Origin: Burkholderiales bacterium
Lineage (GTDB): Bacteria; Pseudomonadota; Gammaproteobacteria; Burkholderiales; Burkholderiaceae_C
Assembly (NCBI GenBank): GCA_028868855.1
Contig: JAGWTR010000012.1
Span: forward strand, 1 to 64,000
Length of the DNA stretch: 64,000 nt
Reading direction: 5' to 3'
Below are positions 1-8,167 of the stretch, piece after piece. The notes under the pieces are model-generated. The model was given only the letters and a program-made list of their open reading frames with translations, was not told the origin of the DNA and ran no database searches. The position numbers and the translations under genes are program-made. Position 1 is the first letter of the stretch. Each line of letters opens with the position of its first letter.

Positions 1-86
1 AAGGGCAGGGCATCGAACTGCCAGCGCGGGGACAGGCGGTCCTGCAAGGGCAGGTGGCCATCGATGTTTGGCATGGGGCTGCTCAT
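1..86 (-). CDS. Start of an unidentified protein, cut by the left edge
   Basis: Only the first 28 or so codons are inside the window, so no function can be assigned. The ATG at 86 overlaps the stop codon of the upstream acyl-CoA dehydrogenase in an ATGA arrangement, and GGAGG lies just before it, so the two genes are translationally coupled. The peptide begins MSSPMPNIDGHLPLQDRLSP. A second, nearly identical copy of this gene start lies on the plus strand at 3141-3247, fused to a broken chloride channel gene. The gene next to a dehydrogenase in such operons is often another acyl-CoA dehydrogenase, but that is only a guess here. Confidence 0.6.
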   Translation of the reverse strand, partial: MSSPMPNIDGHLPLQDRLSPRWQFDALP

Positions 87-1252
87 GGCTGACCTCCTTG
101 AAGCCCGCTGAGCAAGAGCGGCAGGTTGTGGGCACCGCCTGCCGTCCAGCGCAACATGTTTTGATCGCGCATGAGTTTTTCCGGGCCGGCATCGCGCATA
201 TAGCCCACGCCGCCATGGATCTGGATCACCTGATGACTGGCATGCACCAGCGCCCGGCTGGTGTTCCAGCGCGCCGCAGCCACCTCGGCGAGGGCGATGT
301 CGGCCATGGGCCGATGGCACTGGGCCAGCAGGCTTTGCACCAGTTGCTGCGTGGTCGAGATGTCGCACAGCATGGCTTGCACCGCAGGGTGGCGCTCGAT
401 GGTGCAGCCCCCCTGGCGACGCAAAGCCGCAAAGGGCCGCGCAAGCGCTGCGCCGCCATCGAGCACGCCCAGGCCAATGGCCATGGTGGCCATGAATTCC
501 ATCTTCAAGACATTGAGCATCAACTGGCGCGCGGTGGACTCATCCAGGGTCGAGCACCAGCGGGGGTCTGTCCCGGCCCGGTCGACATGAGCCCCTGGGG
601 GGTGGCGCACCGAGGCGGTGTCCAGCTCGCCCAAGCCATGCGGGGCGACCCCGGACTGCACCTGCAGTGCGTGGCGGGCGTCAACGCGCCACTGCACCAC
701 GCCATCGCGCCAGACCGGCCAGAGCAGGGCTTGCCAGCCGGGTGTGGCCCAGACCTGGGTGGCATGGGCCGAGCGGTCGAGCCAGTCGGAGAGCATGTGC
801 ACGTCGTCGTCCTGCAGGGACTGCTGCGCGAGCCAGCGGCCCAGGCTTTCGCGGGCCAGCCCGTGGTGACCCACGGCCACCATGGCCAGTCCAGCCGCCT
901 GAATCGGTGCGGCGAGCGCGGGAGGTGCGGCACAGGCTGCCAGCACCCATTGCGCCAGGGCGCGGCGATGAGCGGCCAGCGCCAGCGCCGCGTTGCCGCG
1001 TGCCAGCTCCCGAAGGATGCCCAAACTGAGCTGGACTGCCGGAGCGTCGTCCACATCGCTCCACAAGCCGGGCGTGTCGTCCTGCTCAGTGCAGGGGAAC
1101 AAACCGAGTGCCCCCATGCTGTCCATCAACTGGTGGAAGCTGGACGCGTCCATCGTGCGCTCGCAGGGGGTCACGCAAGGGCGAATCTCCTTGGTGACCA
1201 GATGCCCGACCTCGTCGAGGATCAGGGTGATATCACAGGCGTCTAGGGACAT
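83..1252 (-). CDS. Acyl-CoA dehydrogenase family protein
   Basis: Flavoprotein of the acyl-CoA dehydrogenase family, 389 residues, expected to oxidise a fatty or other acyl-CoA to the enoyl-CoA. The C-terminal third has the family's helical domain, including the VIQIHGGVGYMRDAGPEKL segment that binds FAD across the dimer and ends in the usual MRDxxxLRW-like stretch. The N-terminal and middle parts are divergent, so the substrate cannot be named. An ATG at 1264 is possible, but GAGG at 1259-1262 sits six bases before the ATG at 1252, which I prefer. It is divergent from the AraC-type regulator at 1383 and coupled to the gene leaving the window at the left, which suggests control by that regulator. 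Confidence 0.8.
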   Translation of the reverse strand: MSLDACDITLILDEVGHLVTKEIRPCVTPCERTMDASSFHQLMDSMGALGLFPCTEQDDTPGLWSDVDDAPAVQLSLGILRELARGNAALALAAHRRALAQWVLAACAAPPALAAPIQAAGLAMVAVGHHGLARESLGRWLAQQSLQDDDVHMLSDWLDRSAHATQVWATPGWQALLWPVWRDGVVQWRVDARHALQVQSGVAPHGLGELDTASVRHPPGAHVDRAGTDPRWCSTLDESTARQLMLNVLKMEFMATMAIGLGVLDGGAALARPFAALRRQGGCTIERHPAVQAMLCDISTTQQLVQSLLAQCHRPMADIALAEVAAARWNTSRALVHASHQVIQIHGGVGYMRDAGPEKLMRDQNMLRWTAGGAHNLPLLLSGLQGGQP

Positions 1253-1382
1253 ATGCAACCTCATACTTTTCCAGATGTTGGCTCAGCCCGCTCGGTTCGC
1301 CCATGTTGGGCTGGGTCGATATATTTATAATTTGGGCCATTTGGCCTATTTGATGTACTGAAAACCCTTAGGCACTTCTATC

Positions 1383-2411
1383 GTGAGCACCCCGGCCTTT
1401 GTCCGAGACCCCGCCAGCGTGCGCCTGCTTGTCCAATTCGGCGAGCAGCGAGGGCTGGCTGCCAGCGCTTTGCTCAGGCGCACGGGGCTGGTGCTGGCGC
1501 AGCTGTCCGATCCCGGGGTCGAGGTGCTGCCCCCACAAGAGCTGCAGGTCATCGCGAACTTGATCCGGCTCACGAACAATCCGCCTTGGCTGGGGCTGGA
1601 GGTCGGGCTGCAATACGGCTTCACGACCTACGGCATCTGGGGCTATGGCCTGATCAGCAGCGCCACGGTGGCCGAGGCACTGGCCCGAGCCATGCGCTAT
1701 CTGCCGCTGACCTACGCGTTCAGCAGGATTGCCGTCATGCAGGAGGGCTCGTCGCTGGTGCTGGGCTTCGGCCCTCCGGGCGTTGAAGAGCCCTTGCGCA
1801 GCTTTCTCGTGCAACGCGATCTGGCTGCGGCCACCCGGCTCATTGCGGACCTGACAGGGCCCAGCTTCGCGCAGTTGGTGGTCAGGCTGGCAGAGGCGGC
1901 CCCCGTCAGTGCGGCACAGCGTGCCTGCTTGCCGGACCTGGGCGCCGTGTGCCAGTTTGGCGCCAGCACCAGCGCCATCCTGGTCGACGCGGCGCAACTT
2001 GAGCACGAACTGCCCAATGCCAACCCACTGACCGCGTCGACGTGCGAGCAGATGTGTGCGGCGCTGGTTGAGCGACGACGCGCACGTCACGGCACGGCCG
2101 AGCTGGTGCGTGCCCACCTGGCCGTGACGCGGGGGCAGGTGCTGCCGAATCTCGCGCAGATGGCGCAGCTGCTCTATAGCAGCGAACGCACGTTCAAGCG
2201 CCGGCTGGAGGCCGAGGGCACCTCATTTCGTCAACTGCTGGCGCAGGCTCGACAGGAGCATGCTCAAGAGCTGCTGAGCGACGAGTCCTTGGCCCTCGAT
2301 GCCATTGCCAATCACTTGGGCTTCAGCGACGCCTCCTCGTTTTCTCAGGCCTTCAAGCGTTGGAGCGGGGCGGCACCAGGACAGTGGCGCAAACGCGTGC
2401 ATGCGGCCTAA
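1383..2411 (+). CDS. AraC family transcriptional regulator
   Basis: A 342-residue regulator with an N-terminal arabinose-binding-like domain (roughly residues 20-205, the family seen in OruR and ArgR-type AraC proteins) and a C-terminal double helix-turn-helix. The DNA-binding half is clear: LAQMAQLLYSSERTFKRRLE for the first helix-turn-helix and IANHLGFSDASSFSQAFKRW for the second, at about residues 255-335. The start is a GTG at 1383. It is transcribed away from the acyl-CoA dehydrogenase operon across a 130-base gap, so it is probably the activator of that operon, responding to a lipid or CoA-related ligand; the ligand is not visible in sequence. Confidence 0.88.
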   Translation: MSTPAFVRDPASVRLLVQFGEQRGLAASALLRRTGLVLAQLSDPGVEVLPPQELQVIANLIRLTNNPPWLGLEVGLQYGFTTYGIWGYGLISSATVAEALARAMRYLPLTYAFSRIAVMQEGSSLVLGFGPPGVEEPLRSFLVQRDLAAATRLIADLTGPSFAQLVVRLAEAAPVSAAQRACLPDLGAVCQFGASTSAILVDAAQLEHELPNANPLTASTCEQMCAALVERRRARHGTAELVRAHLAVTRGQVLPNLAQMAQLLYSSERTFKRRLEAEGTSFRQLLAQARQEHAQELLSDESLALDAIANHLGFSDASSFSQAFKRWSGAAPGQWRKRVHAA

Positions 2412-2526
2412 CGCAGCCCGGTTTTCTTGACTGTCGGCATGCGGTCGGTGAGTTTTTGTCGGTCCACGGTCACTCGCTGTTTAAGATCCGGGCCAGGAAA
2501 ACAATTTCGCCCATACGCGCTTCAAG

Positions 2527-3150
2527 ATGCGGCTGTTCACCTTCTCCGAACCCCTGGGCCTGTTGCGCCATTCCGGCAAGTGGCTGGCCGTGGGCTGGGT
2601 GTATCTGCAAGTGGGGCAGAGCGTCGAGGCCGGCAACAACCTGCTGATCGACGAGATCCACCGGCCGCAAAGCGTCATTCCCTTGCGCATGGCCCCGCTG
2701 ATCCTGGTCAGCACCGTGATCTCGCATCTGTTTGGCGCCTGCGCTACGACGCACTTCTGCCTTGCTTTGTGGCCGCCATCGTGGCCGAACAGGTGTGTTC
2801 GCTGTGGGGCGTGCAGCACACGCATTACGTGGTGGGCGCCTTCGGCCCAATCACTGTATGGGGGCTCGCCGCCGCGATGGTGGCTGGCGCGGTCTTTGGC
2901 TTGACGGGCCGGGCCTTTGCGGGCGCTACGCATGGCTTTTCGGCGTGGATCAAGCGGCGCATCGCCTACGCGCCCATGCGCCCCCTGCTGGGGGCGTCGT
3001 GCTGGCGCTGGCCTTGTGGGGGCGCGATGCCTGGCGCTACGCGGGCTTGGGCATCCCGGCCATCGTGGAGGCGTTCGCGCAACCGGTCGCGCCGTGGGAC
3101 TTCGCCGTCAAAGGGCTGTTCACGGTGTTCTCGATTGGCACGGGCTTCAA
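2527..3150 (+). pseudogene. Decayed voltage-gated chloride channel (CLC family)
   Basis: Remnant of a CLC chloride channel or antiporter, normally over 400 residues. Recognisable pieces appear in order: MRLFTFSEPLGLLRHSGKWL, then GNNLLIDEIHRPQSVIPLRM up to SHLFG (2527-2736, frame 1), then RYDALLPCFVAAIVAEQVCS and the HTHY segment (about 2736-2990, another frame), and finally LGIPAIVEAFAQPVAPWDF and FSIGTGFK (about 2990-3150, third frame). The GREG-type filter region that should follow HLFG is missing, so a central piece has been deleted. A part after SGKWLA also appears to be missing. A frame slip falls in the G run at 2990-2994. The end, where FKGGEVTPLFF would be expected, is replaced by the inverted copy of the left-edge gene. 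It cannot make a working channel. Confidence 0.82.
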
Positions 3151-3247
3151 GGAGGCCAGCCATGAGCAGCCCCATGCCAAGCATTGATGGCCACCTGACC
3201 TTGCAGGACCGCCTGTCCCCGCGCTGGCAGTTCGATGCCCTGCCCTT
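3141..3247 (+). repeat. Inverted copy of window positions 1-107
   Basis: Position x in 1-107 corresponds to 3248-x on the opposite strand. By eye about 103 of 107 bases agree, and the match is broken on the inner side at 108/3140. The copy includes the last codons of the acyl-CoA dehydrogenase, the Shine-Dalgarno sequence and the start of the next gene. The repeat probably continues beyond the left edge. Its inner boundary falls in GGGCTTCAAGGAGG, a stretch that also fits the expected CLC codons for GFKG, so short shared sequence may have guided the joining. Confidence 0.85.
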
Positions 3248-3335
3248 CCTGGCGCGACGCTTCACGGCCTACCCGCAAGCCGACCTGTGGGACAGCGACA
3301 CAGACGCCCTGCCTGCACCGCTGCGCGCTGGCGTT
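3162..3335 (+). pseudogene. Truncated copy of the left-edge gene start
   Basis: The peptide begins MSSPMPSIDGHLTLQDRLSP, almost the same as the gene starting at 86 on the minus strand. The DNA at 3141-3247 matches the reverse complement of 1-107 with about four mismatches counted by eye, including the ribosome binding site. The open frame continues past the compared part for some 30 codons and then runs into the 3' end of the flavin monooxygenase gene, ending in a foreign tail at about 3341. It is therefore a broken duplicate of about 55 codons with no likely function. Confidence 0.7.
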
Positions 3336-4458
3336 CGCTGATGAGTTGCGCCAACTGCCGGGCCTCTTGCGCGATCTCGCGCAGCATGCCGGTCGGCGAG
3401 ATGTAGTAGCCGCAGAAATACAAGCCCGGCAGACTGGTCGACTGACCGCTACCCAAGGGTGCGCCGTTGGTCCCGAGCGCCTGGCCACCATCCTCAAGCC
3501 ACGCGCCCACATTGGGACGATAGCCCGTGGCCAATACCACCGCATCAAAGCGCTCTTCGCGGCCATCGGTGAACACCACGCCATCGCGGGTGAAGCGCTC
3601 GATGCCGGGCCGCACTTGGAGGTGGCCTTGCTTGATGAGTCCAATGGTGCCGACATCGATGAAAGGGATGCGCCCCGTGGAGTGGATCTGGGTCACCGGC
3701 CCTTGGGCCGGCTTGCGCAGTCCGTAGCGCGTCAGATCGCCGATTAGGGCGCGGGTGACCGGTGCATTGATCGCATCGGCCAGGCGCGGCGGCCAGCGGC
3801 GTTGCTGGATCGCCATGGTGAGAAAGGGCACGCCAAAGAATTCGCGCGGGATCACGTTCACTGGGCTGCGCACTGCCACGCTGGGTTGCACGCCGTGTTC
3901 CCACAGGTCCAGGGCAATCTCGCCGCCCGAGTTGCCCAGGCCGACAACCAGCACGCGCTGTCCCTTGAAGGGCGCGCCATTGGCGTACTGCGCGCTGTGC
4001 AGGATCTGGCCGCCATAGGCGTCTTGCCCAGGCCAGCTGGGGCGTTGCGGCTCACGGTTGTAGCCCGCAGCCACCACCATCGTGGGGGCGCGGTAGAGGG
4101 TGTCTTGCGACTGCACTTCCCATTGCGATCCCACGTGGCGGGCCTTCTTCACCGTTTGGTTCAGAAAGGGTTTGATCTGAAAATGCTGCGCGTAGTCGTC
4201 CAGGTAATCGACCACCTGTTGGCGCGATGGATAACGCGGATAGGACTTGGGAAAGTCCCGGTAGGGCAGGCCGGAGTGGGCCTTGTCGGTGTGCAGGTGC
4301 AGGCGGTGATAGTGGTGCCGCCATGCGGTGCCCACCTCACCGGCCTGCTCCACGATGACGTGCGGCACCCTGGCGGCCTGCAAGCAGGCTGCCACCGCCA
4401 GGCCCGCCGGCCCGGCCCCCACGATGACCACGGAGGATTCGACCGGCGCCCGCGTCAT
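3262..4458 (-). CDS. Flavin-containing monooxygenase (CzcO/YUCCA-like)
   Basis: NAD(P)/FAD-dependent oxidoreductase of the flavin monooxygenase group, 398 residues. The FAD-binding motif GAGPAGLA is at about residue 14, the second, NADPH-binding, motif GLGNSGGE at about 173, and ATGYRPN at about 310. YGGQILHSAQY resembles the FMO fingerprint. Such enzymes oxygenate nitrogen, sulfur or carbonyl groups. It overlaps the flavin amine oxidase gene by four bases (ATGA), so both are co-translated, with a ceramidase upstream. The normal end is probably near LISERQR; the last 18 or so residues read into the duplicated fragment at 3262-3330 and look acquired. Confidence 0.85.
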   Translation of the reverse strand: MTRAPVESSVVIVGAGPAGLAVAACLQAARVPHVIVEQAGEVGTAWRHHYHRLHLHTDKAHSGLPYRDFPKSYPRYPSRQQVVDYLDDYAQHFQIKPFLNQTVKKARHVGSQWEVQSQDTLYRAPTMVVAAGYNREPQRPSWPGQDAYGGQILHSAQYANGAPFKGQRVLVVGLGNSGGEIALDLWEHGVQPSVAVRSPVNVIPREFFGVPFLTMAIQQRRWPPRLADAINAPVTRALIGDLTRYGLRKPAQGPVTQIHSTGRIPFIDVGTIGLIKQGHLQVRPGIERFTRDGVVFTDGREERFDAVVLATGYRPNVGAWLEDGGQALGTNGAPLGSGQSTSLPGLYFCGYYISPTGMLREIAQEARQLAQLISERQRAAVQAGRLCRCPTGRLAGRP

Positions 4459-5948
4459 CCCAGGATCTCCTGGGCGGCGCGTTCACCCGAACGCACGGCG
4501 CCATCCATGTAGCCGCTCCATACCGGCGAGGTCTCGGTGCCGGCCCAGTGCAGGCGCCCGATGGGGGCACGCAGGCTCGGGCCGAAGCCGGTCAGCACGC
4601 CAGGAGGGAAGATGCCCGTGGGGCCGCCACCGCTGAAGTTTTCGGCCTGCCAGTCGGTTTCCATGTAGGCCAGCGGGTTGGCGGCCTGCGGTCCGAAGTA
4701 GGTCGTGAAGGCCTTGAGGACGTTGGCCTTGCGGGCAGCGGGTGTCATGAGGCAGGCATCGCGCGCGTCCTGTCCATCGAAGAACGCCATGATCACGCCG
4801 GGTGCGCCATCCTCGGGCGGCGTGTTGTCAAACACGATCTTGGGCAGGAAGGCGTCGCTCGTGACCTGGCCGTTGAGGCCAGCGTCGCGCCAGAAGGGGC
4901 GGTTGTAGACGCATTGGACTTTCCAGGCCGACCCCATCGGCACGCGCTGCATCAGTTGCAGGCGGGTCTGGGTGGGGCCGTCCAGCGGTTCGTAGCTGAG
5001 GCGCGATGCCATCCAGGGCGCCATGGCCACCACGGCGTGCTGCGCTCGCACCGTGAACCCGTCGCCGGCCACGGTGATGCCACCGCTGTCTTGCTTGACC
5101 GAACGCGCGACGGCCTGATAGAGGATACGCCCGCCCAGTGTCTGGGCCATGCCGATGGCGATGGACTGCGAGCCGCCCACGATGCGGTCTTGCTGCGCGC
5201 CGCCGCCGGTGCTGAGCAGGCTGGTGAGGCCGCCGCCCGAGTGGATGTAGTGCAGCAGGTAGAGAAAGGACACGTCGCGCGGCTCGGCGGACAGCAAGGC
5301 CAGCACCGCCAGGCGCAGCAAGGTCTTGGCGTCGCGCGTCAGCACGTTGCGGTCCAGCCAGGTCTGCGCGGTCTGGTTGTCCCATTCGGCGGCTTTGGCG
5401 GCCGTCCATGGCGTGTCCAGCGGCACCTGTTTGGCCAGCGCGTCCAGGCTCAGCATGGCGATGCCGACTTCGCCGATCGAGAACAGGTTGGTCCAGGGCA
5501 GCACGCCGCTGTAGGTGGTGAGTTTGCCGTTGATGTAGTTGGTCGACTTGCCGGTGTTGTAGGCGGTGAAGGTGCGCAGGCCCAGCTCCTGCACGAGCGC
5601 GTACATGCGGTCTTGCGTGGGGCCGATGAATTCGGCGCCGCCCTCGACCACGAAGCGGTCAAAGGGCGCGGGCAGGTGCTGGTTCCAGCAGCGTCCACCG
5701 ACGCGGTCACGGGCCTCCAGCACCAGCACCTGGCGCCCCGCCGCCACCAACGCCCGCGCGCAGGCCAGGCCGGAATAGCCACCGCCGACGATCACGACGT
5801 CGGTGTTGTAGTCACCGGCCGCAGCGGGCCCGGAGGCGCCCAGTGCATGGGCCACGCCTTCGCGTCCGGCAGGGATCAGGGCGGCGGCGGCCGAGGCGGT
5901 CAGGCCGGCCAGCAGGCGGCGGCGAGAAGGCGTAGTGGGCGAGGTCAT
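4455..5948 (-). CDS. Flavin monoamine oxidase family protein, Tat-exported
   Basis: FAD-dependent amine oxidase of 497 residues, expected to deaminate an amine oxidatively. The N-terminus has a twin-arginine signal, SRRRLLAGLTASAAAALIPA, which argues for the ATG at 5948 over an upstream one at 6119. After the signal come the FAD-binding motif VVIVGGGYSGLACARAL with LEARDRVGGRCW (about residues 45-85), FVVEGGAEFIGPTQ, and the C-terminal WAGTETSPVWSGYMDGAVRSGE stretch that contacts FAD in this family. It sits 55 bases downstream of the ceramidase and is coupled to the monooxygenase by ATGA. In that context the substrate may be a long-chain amine such as a sphingoid base, which is an inference. 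Confidence 0.88.
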   Translation of the reverse strand: MTSPTTPSRRRLLAGLTASAAAALIPAGREGVAHALGASGPAAAGDYNTDVVIVGGGYSGLACARALVAAGRQVLVLEARDRVGGRCWNQHLPAPFDRFVVEGGAEFIGPTQDRMYALVQELGLRTFTAYNTGKSTNYINGKLTTYSGVLPWTNLFSIGEVGIAMLSLDALAKQVPLDTPWTAAKAAEWDNQTAQTWLDRNVLTRDAKTLLRLAVLALLSAEPRDVSFLYLLHYIHSGGGLTSLLSTGGGAQQDRIVGGSQSIAIGMAQTLGGRILYQAVARSVKQDSGGITVAGDGFTVRAQHAVVAMAPWMASRLSYEPLDGPTQTRLQLMQRVPMGSAWKVQCVYNRPFWRDAGLNGQVTSDAFLPKIVFDNTPPEDGAPGVIMAFFDGQDARDACLMTPAARKANVLKAFTTYFGPQAANPLAYMETDWQAENFSGGGPTGIFPPGVLTGFGPSLRAPIGRLHWAGTETSPVWSGYMDGAVRSGERAAQEILG

Positions 5949-6003
5949 GGAAGTTCTCCCTGATTTGTTGGGCTTGAAGCGATGAGAAAGAAGTGAGCGC
6001 ACA

Positions 6004-8013
6004 TCATTGCACCTGGAAGCTGCGCGAGATGCCTTGCAGCGGAGTGATCTTGCCCAGCAGCGATTTGGCGTCGCCATGGTGCACGATGCGGTAGGTGCCG
6101 GGGGCTGTGTCCGGCGCAATGGTCCAGGAAATGTTCGCGCTGGACGCGGTCGCGAAGAGGCGGTCCCAGTGGTAGTGGGTCGACCAGTCGCCGTCGTCGG
6201 CCACCCTGATCCAGCCTGTGGGCGTCAGCTTCTGCACTTCAAGGAAGGTGCCGTTGCGGCGCAGGTTGTTCTTGGGGTGCCCGCTCTGAAAGCGCACGCT
6301 GACGGTGTCGCCCGTGCGGTAGCTGGCTGCGGCGTCGGTCAGGACGCTGCCGAACGTGCGTCCGATGGAGGGCGTATCCATCACCACACCGGTTTGAAAA
6401 TTCATCTGGCAGCAACTCAGATCGCGCGGTCTGAGCGGGTTGCTTGTGGGTGCGCCAGTCGCCATGTCATGGGCCAGCTTGTCCAGCTCCTGCACGTAGG
6501 CCGGCAGTGTCCATGGGCCAAAGAGGGTGCTGCCGCCTTCGTAGTCTTGGACGCTGTATTCCTCCGGCGTGGTGATGTAGTCGGTATAGGCATTGGTGTA
6601 GCCCACGACCAGCACGTTCTTGACATTAGTCTGCAGCGTTTGAGCCAACTGCCGGCGAATACGGTAGCCCGACATGATGGTGGGCTCGCCCGGCAAGGTG
6701 GCCAGGTAAAGCTGGCCCAGACGGATCAGCTGGATGGGCAGCACTTCCGGGGTCCATGGATAAGGTTTGAGCACGCCCGTCGGCACGAAGACCTGCTTGG
6801 CGCCCTGGCAGGCGCGCAGCTCATCCGAAATAGAAAACACCAGGCCGCCGATGGAATTGAGAAAGGGGTTGGGCACGCCTTCATTGGCCACGCCCGGGCC
6901 GGGGCCGTCCTCGGTGCTGCCCGCCGCGAACGAAGCACCCAGGGCGGCAGGGCAGGTGTTGTGGACCTGGGCGTCGGGCGTGTAGGCGCCGGCCACCCGG
7001 ATGTTGCTCATGTCGATGAAGCGCATCCGGTAGTCCACGCCGCCGCTCAGCATGGCGGTCGATGCTTTGGACAAGGACTCGGCCTTGTCGGACTGCCGCT
7101 CACCGATGATGCGGGTGTTCTCGAACTCGTCCTCGGTCGGGCCGCTGCCCGGTTTGAGGTTGAGGTTGGGCGTCATGTCGCCTGGGTTGGTCTGGGCGAA
7201 GGCCGCCACGAAGGGCGCCTTGATGTCCAGGTAGCGCACGCCCGCATGGTCATGCTCCCAGTGGTAGGCCGCGTAGCCCTTGTTGTCGCCGCTGATGAGC
7301 GTGTTGGTGTTGGTCATGCTGGTGCCGTGCGTGGGGAACAGGCTCAGCGCGCCCACGGCCTTGCCGGCCTGCTTGAAGGTCAGCACGGTCATCAGGGGGT
7401 CGATGCCCAGCGGGAACACGGCCCGATCGGACGCGGGGTTGGCTGCGAAGGCGGTGGCCGACCGATTGCGACTGGCGGTGGTCAACTCACCCTGGTTGAA
7501 CTGGATGTCGCCGGGTGCCTTGCTGGCATGGGCGCGGTCAATGGCCTCGACGATGCCCTCCACCATGGCGTTGAAGGTGGCCTTCTGAAAGCCCAGCACG
7601 GTGATGTTGTAGAGCGCGTAGTGCGAATAGCCGCCCGGACCGGCGTGCGTGTGCGTGGCCGTCAGTACAACGTTCTGCTCTTTGTACAGCGAGCCGTAGC
7701 GGGCGGCCAGCCGGGCCAGCACCGCCTGGTGCACCGCCTGTGTAAGCAGGGCTGCGTCCGTCACGACGATCACGACGCTCTTGTGGGTGGCGAGGTCTTC
7801 GCTCACGAAGGCCCGGGCGCGCAAACGCTGGTGAATGCCGCTGGTCTTCTGCGTCAGCGAGGCGTAGCCCATCATGCCCACATCGGCGGCTTCGCCGGTG
7901 ACGTCGCTCATCCCGACACCGACGTTGTAGCTGGCCGCGTGGACGGGGGTCTGCACGGCCAAGATCGCCAGCAAGGCCGTGGCCCAGGCGCTCAAGCGAT
8001 TCGGATTCTTCAT
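6004..8013 (-). CDS. Neutral/alkaline ceramidase
   Basis: Secreted ceramidase of the neutral/alkaline non-lysosomal family, 669 residues, which hydrolyses the amide bond of ceramide to give a sphingoid base and a fatty acid. The start at 8013 gives a typical signal peptide ending VQTPVHA; the frame is open further upstream but that stretch is unlike a protein. Family features seen are THTHAGPGGYSHYALYN (zinc ligand region, about residue 100), the NPASDRA segment, FPTHGTSMTNTNTLISGDNKGYA with the catalytic serine area at about 255, NPGDMTPN, GEPTIMSGYRIR, and YTDYITTPEEYSVQDYEGGS near residue 510, followed by the C-terminal immunoglobulin-like domain. First gene of a probable three-gene operon with the amine oxidase and monooxygenase. 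Confidence 0.93.
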   Translation of the reverse strand: MKNPNRLSAWATALLAILAVQTPVHAASYNVGVGMSDVTGEAADVGMMGYASLTQKTSGIHQRLRARAFVSEDLATHKSVVIVVTDAALLTQAVHQAVLARLAARYGSLYKEQNVVLTATHTHAGPGGYSHYALYNITVLGFQKATFNAMVEGIVEAIDRAHASKAPGDIQFNQGELTTASRNRSATAFAANPASDRAVFPLGIDPLMTVLTFKQAGKAVGALSLFPTHGTSMTNTNTLISGDNKGYAAYHWEHDHAGVRYLDIKAPFVAAFAQTNPGDMTPNLNLKPGSGPTEDEFENTRIIGERQSDKAESLSKASTAMLSGGVDYRMRFIDMSNIRVAGAYTPDAQVHNTCPAALGASFAAGSTEDGPGPGVANEGVPNPFLNSIGGLVFSISDELRACQGAKQVFVPTGVLKPYPWTPEVLPIQLIRLGQLYLATLPGEPTIMSGYRIRRQLAQTLQTNVKNVLVVGYTNAYTDYITTPEEYSVQDYEGGSTLFGPWTLPAYVQELDKLAHDMATGAPTSNPLRPRDLSCCQMNFQTGVVMDTPSIGRTFGSVLTDAAASYRTGDTVSVRFQSGHPKNNLRRNGTFLEVQKLTPTGWIRVADDGDWSTHYHWDRLFATASSANISWTIAPDTAPGTYRIVHHGDAKSLLGKITPLQGISRSFQVQ

Positions 8014-8167
8014 GTTGATGCGTCTGCGCCAGGGCGGATTCAAAAGTGAAGTGCAATACCTGCCACCCTGCAAGGTTCGCAGATGCAAAGCACCTCAACA
8101 ATCTATCAGCAACTTCAGCCTGAAGAGCGCAGGACGCAGGCCAGCTTGACCCAGCAGAAGTACGGTG

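Noticed and set aside
1265-1382. GGCC-ATTT-GGCC and AT-rich stretch between the acyl-CoA dehydrogenase and AraC genes
   Set aside because: Arms of four bases are too short to call an operator; a promoter is expected here but no box pair was convincing.
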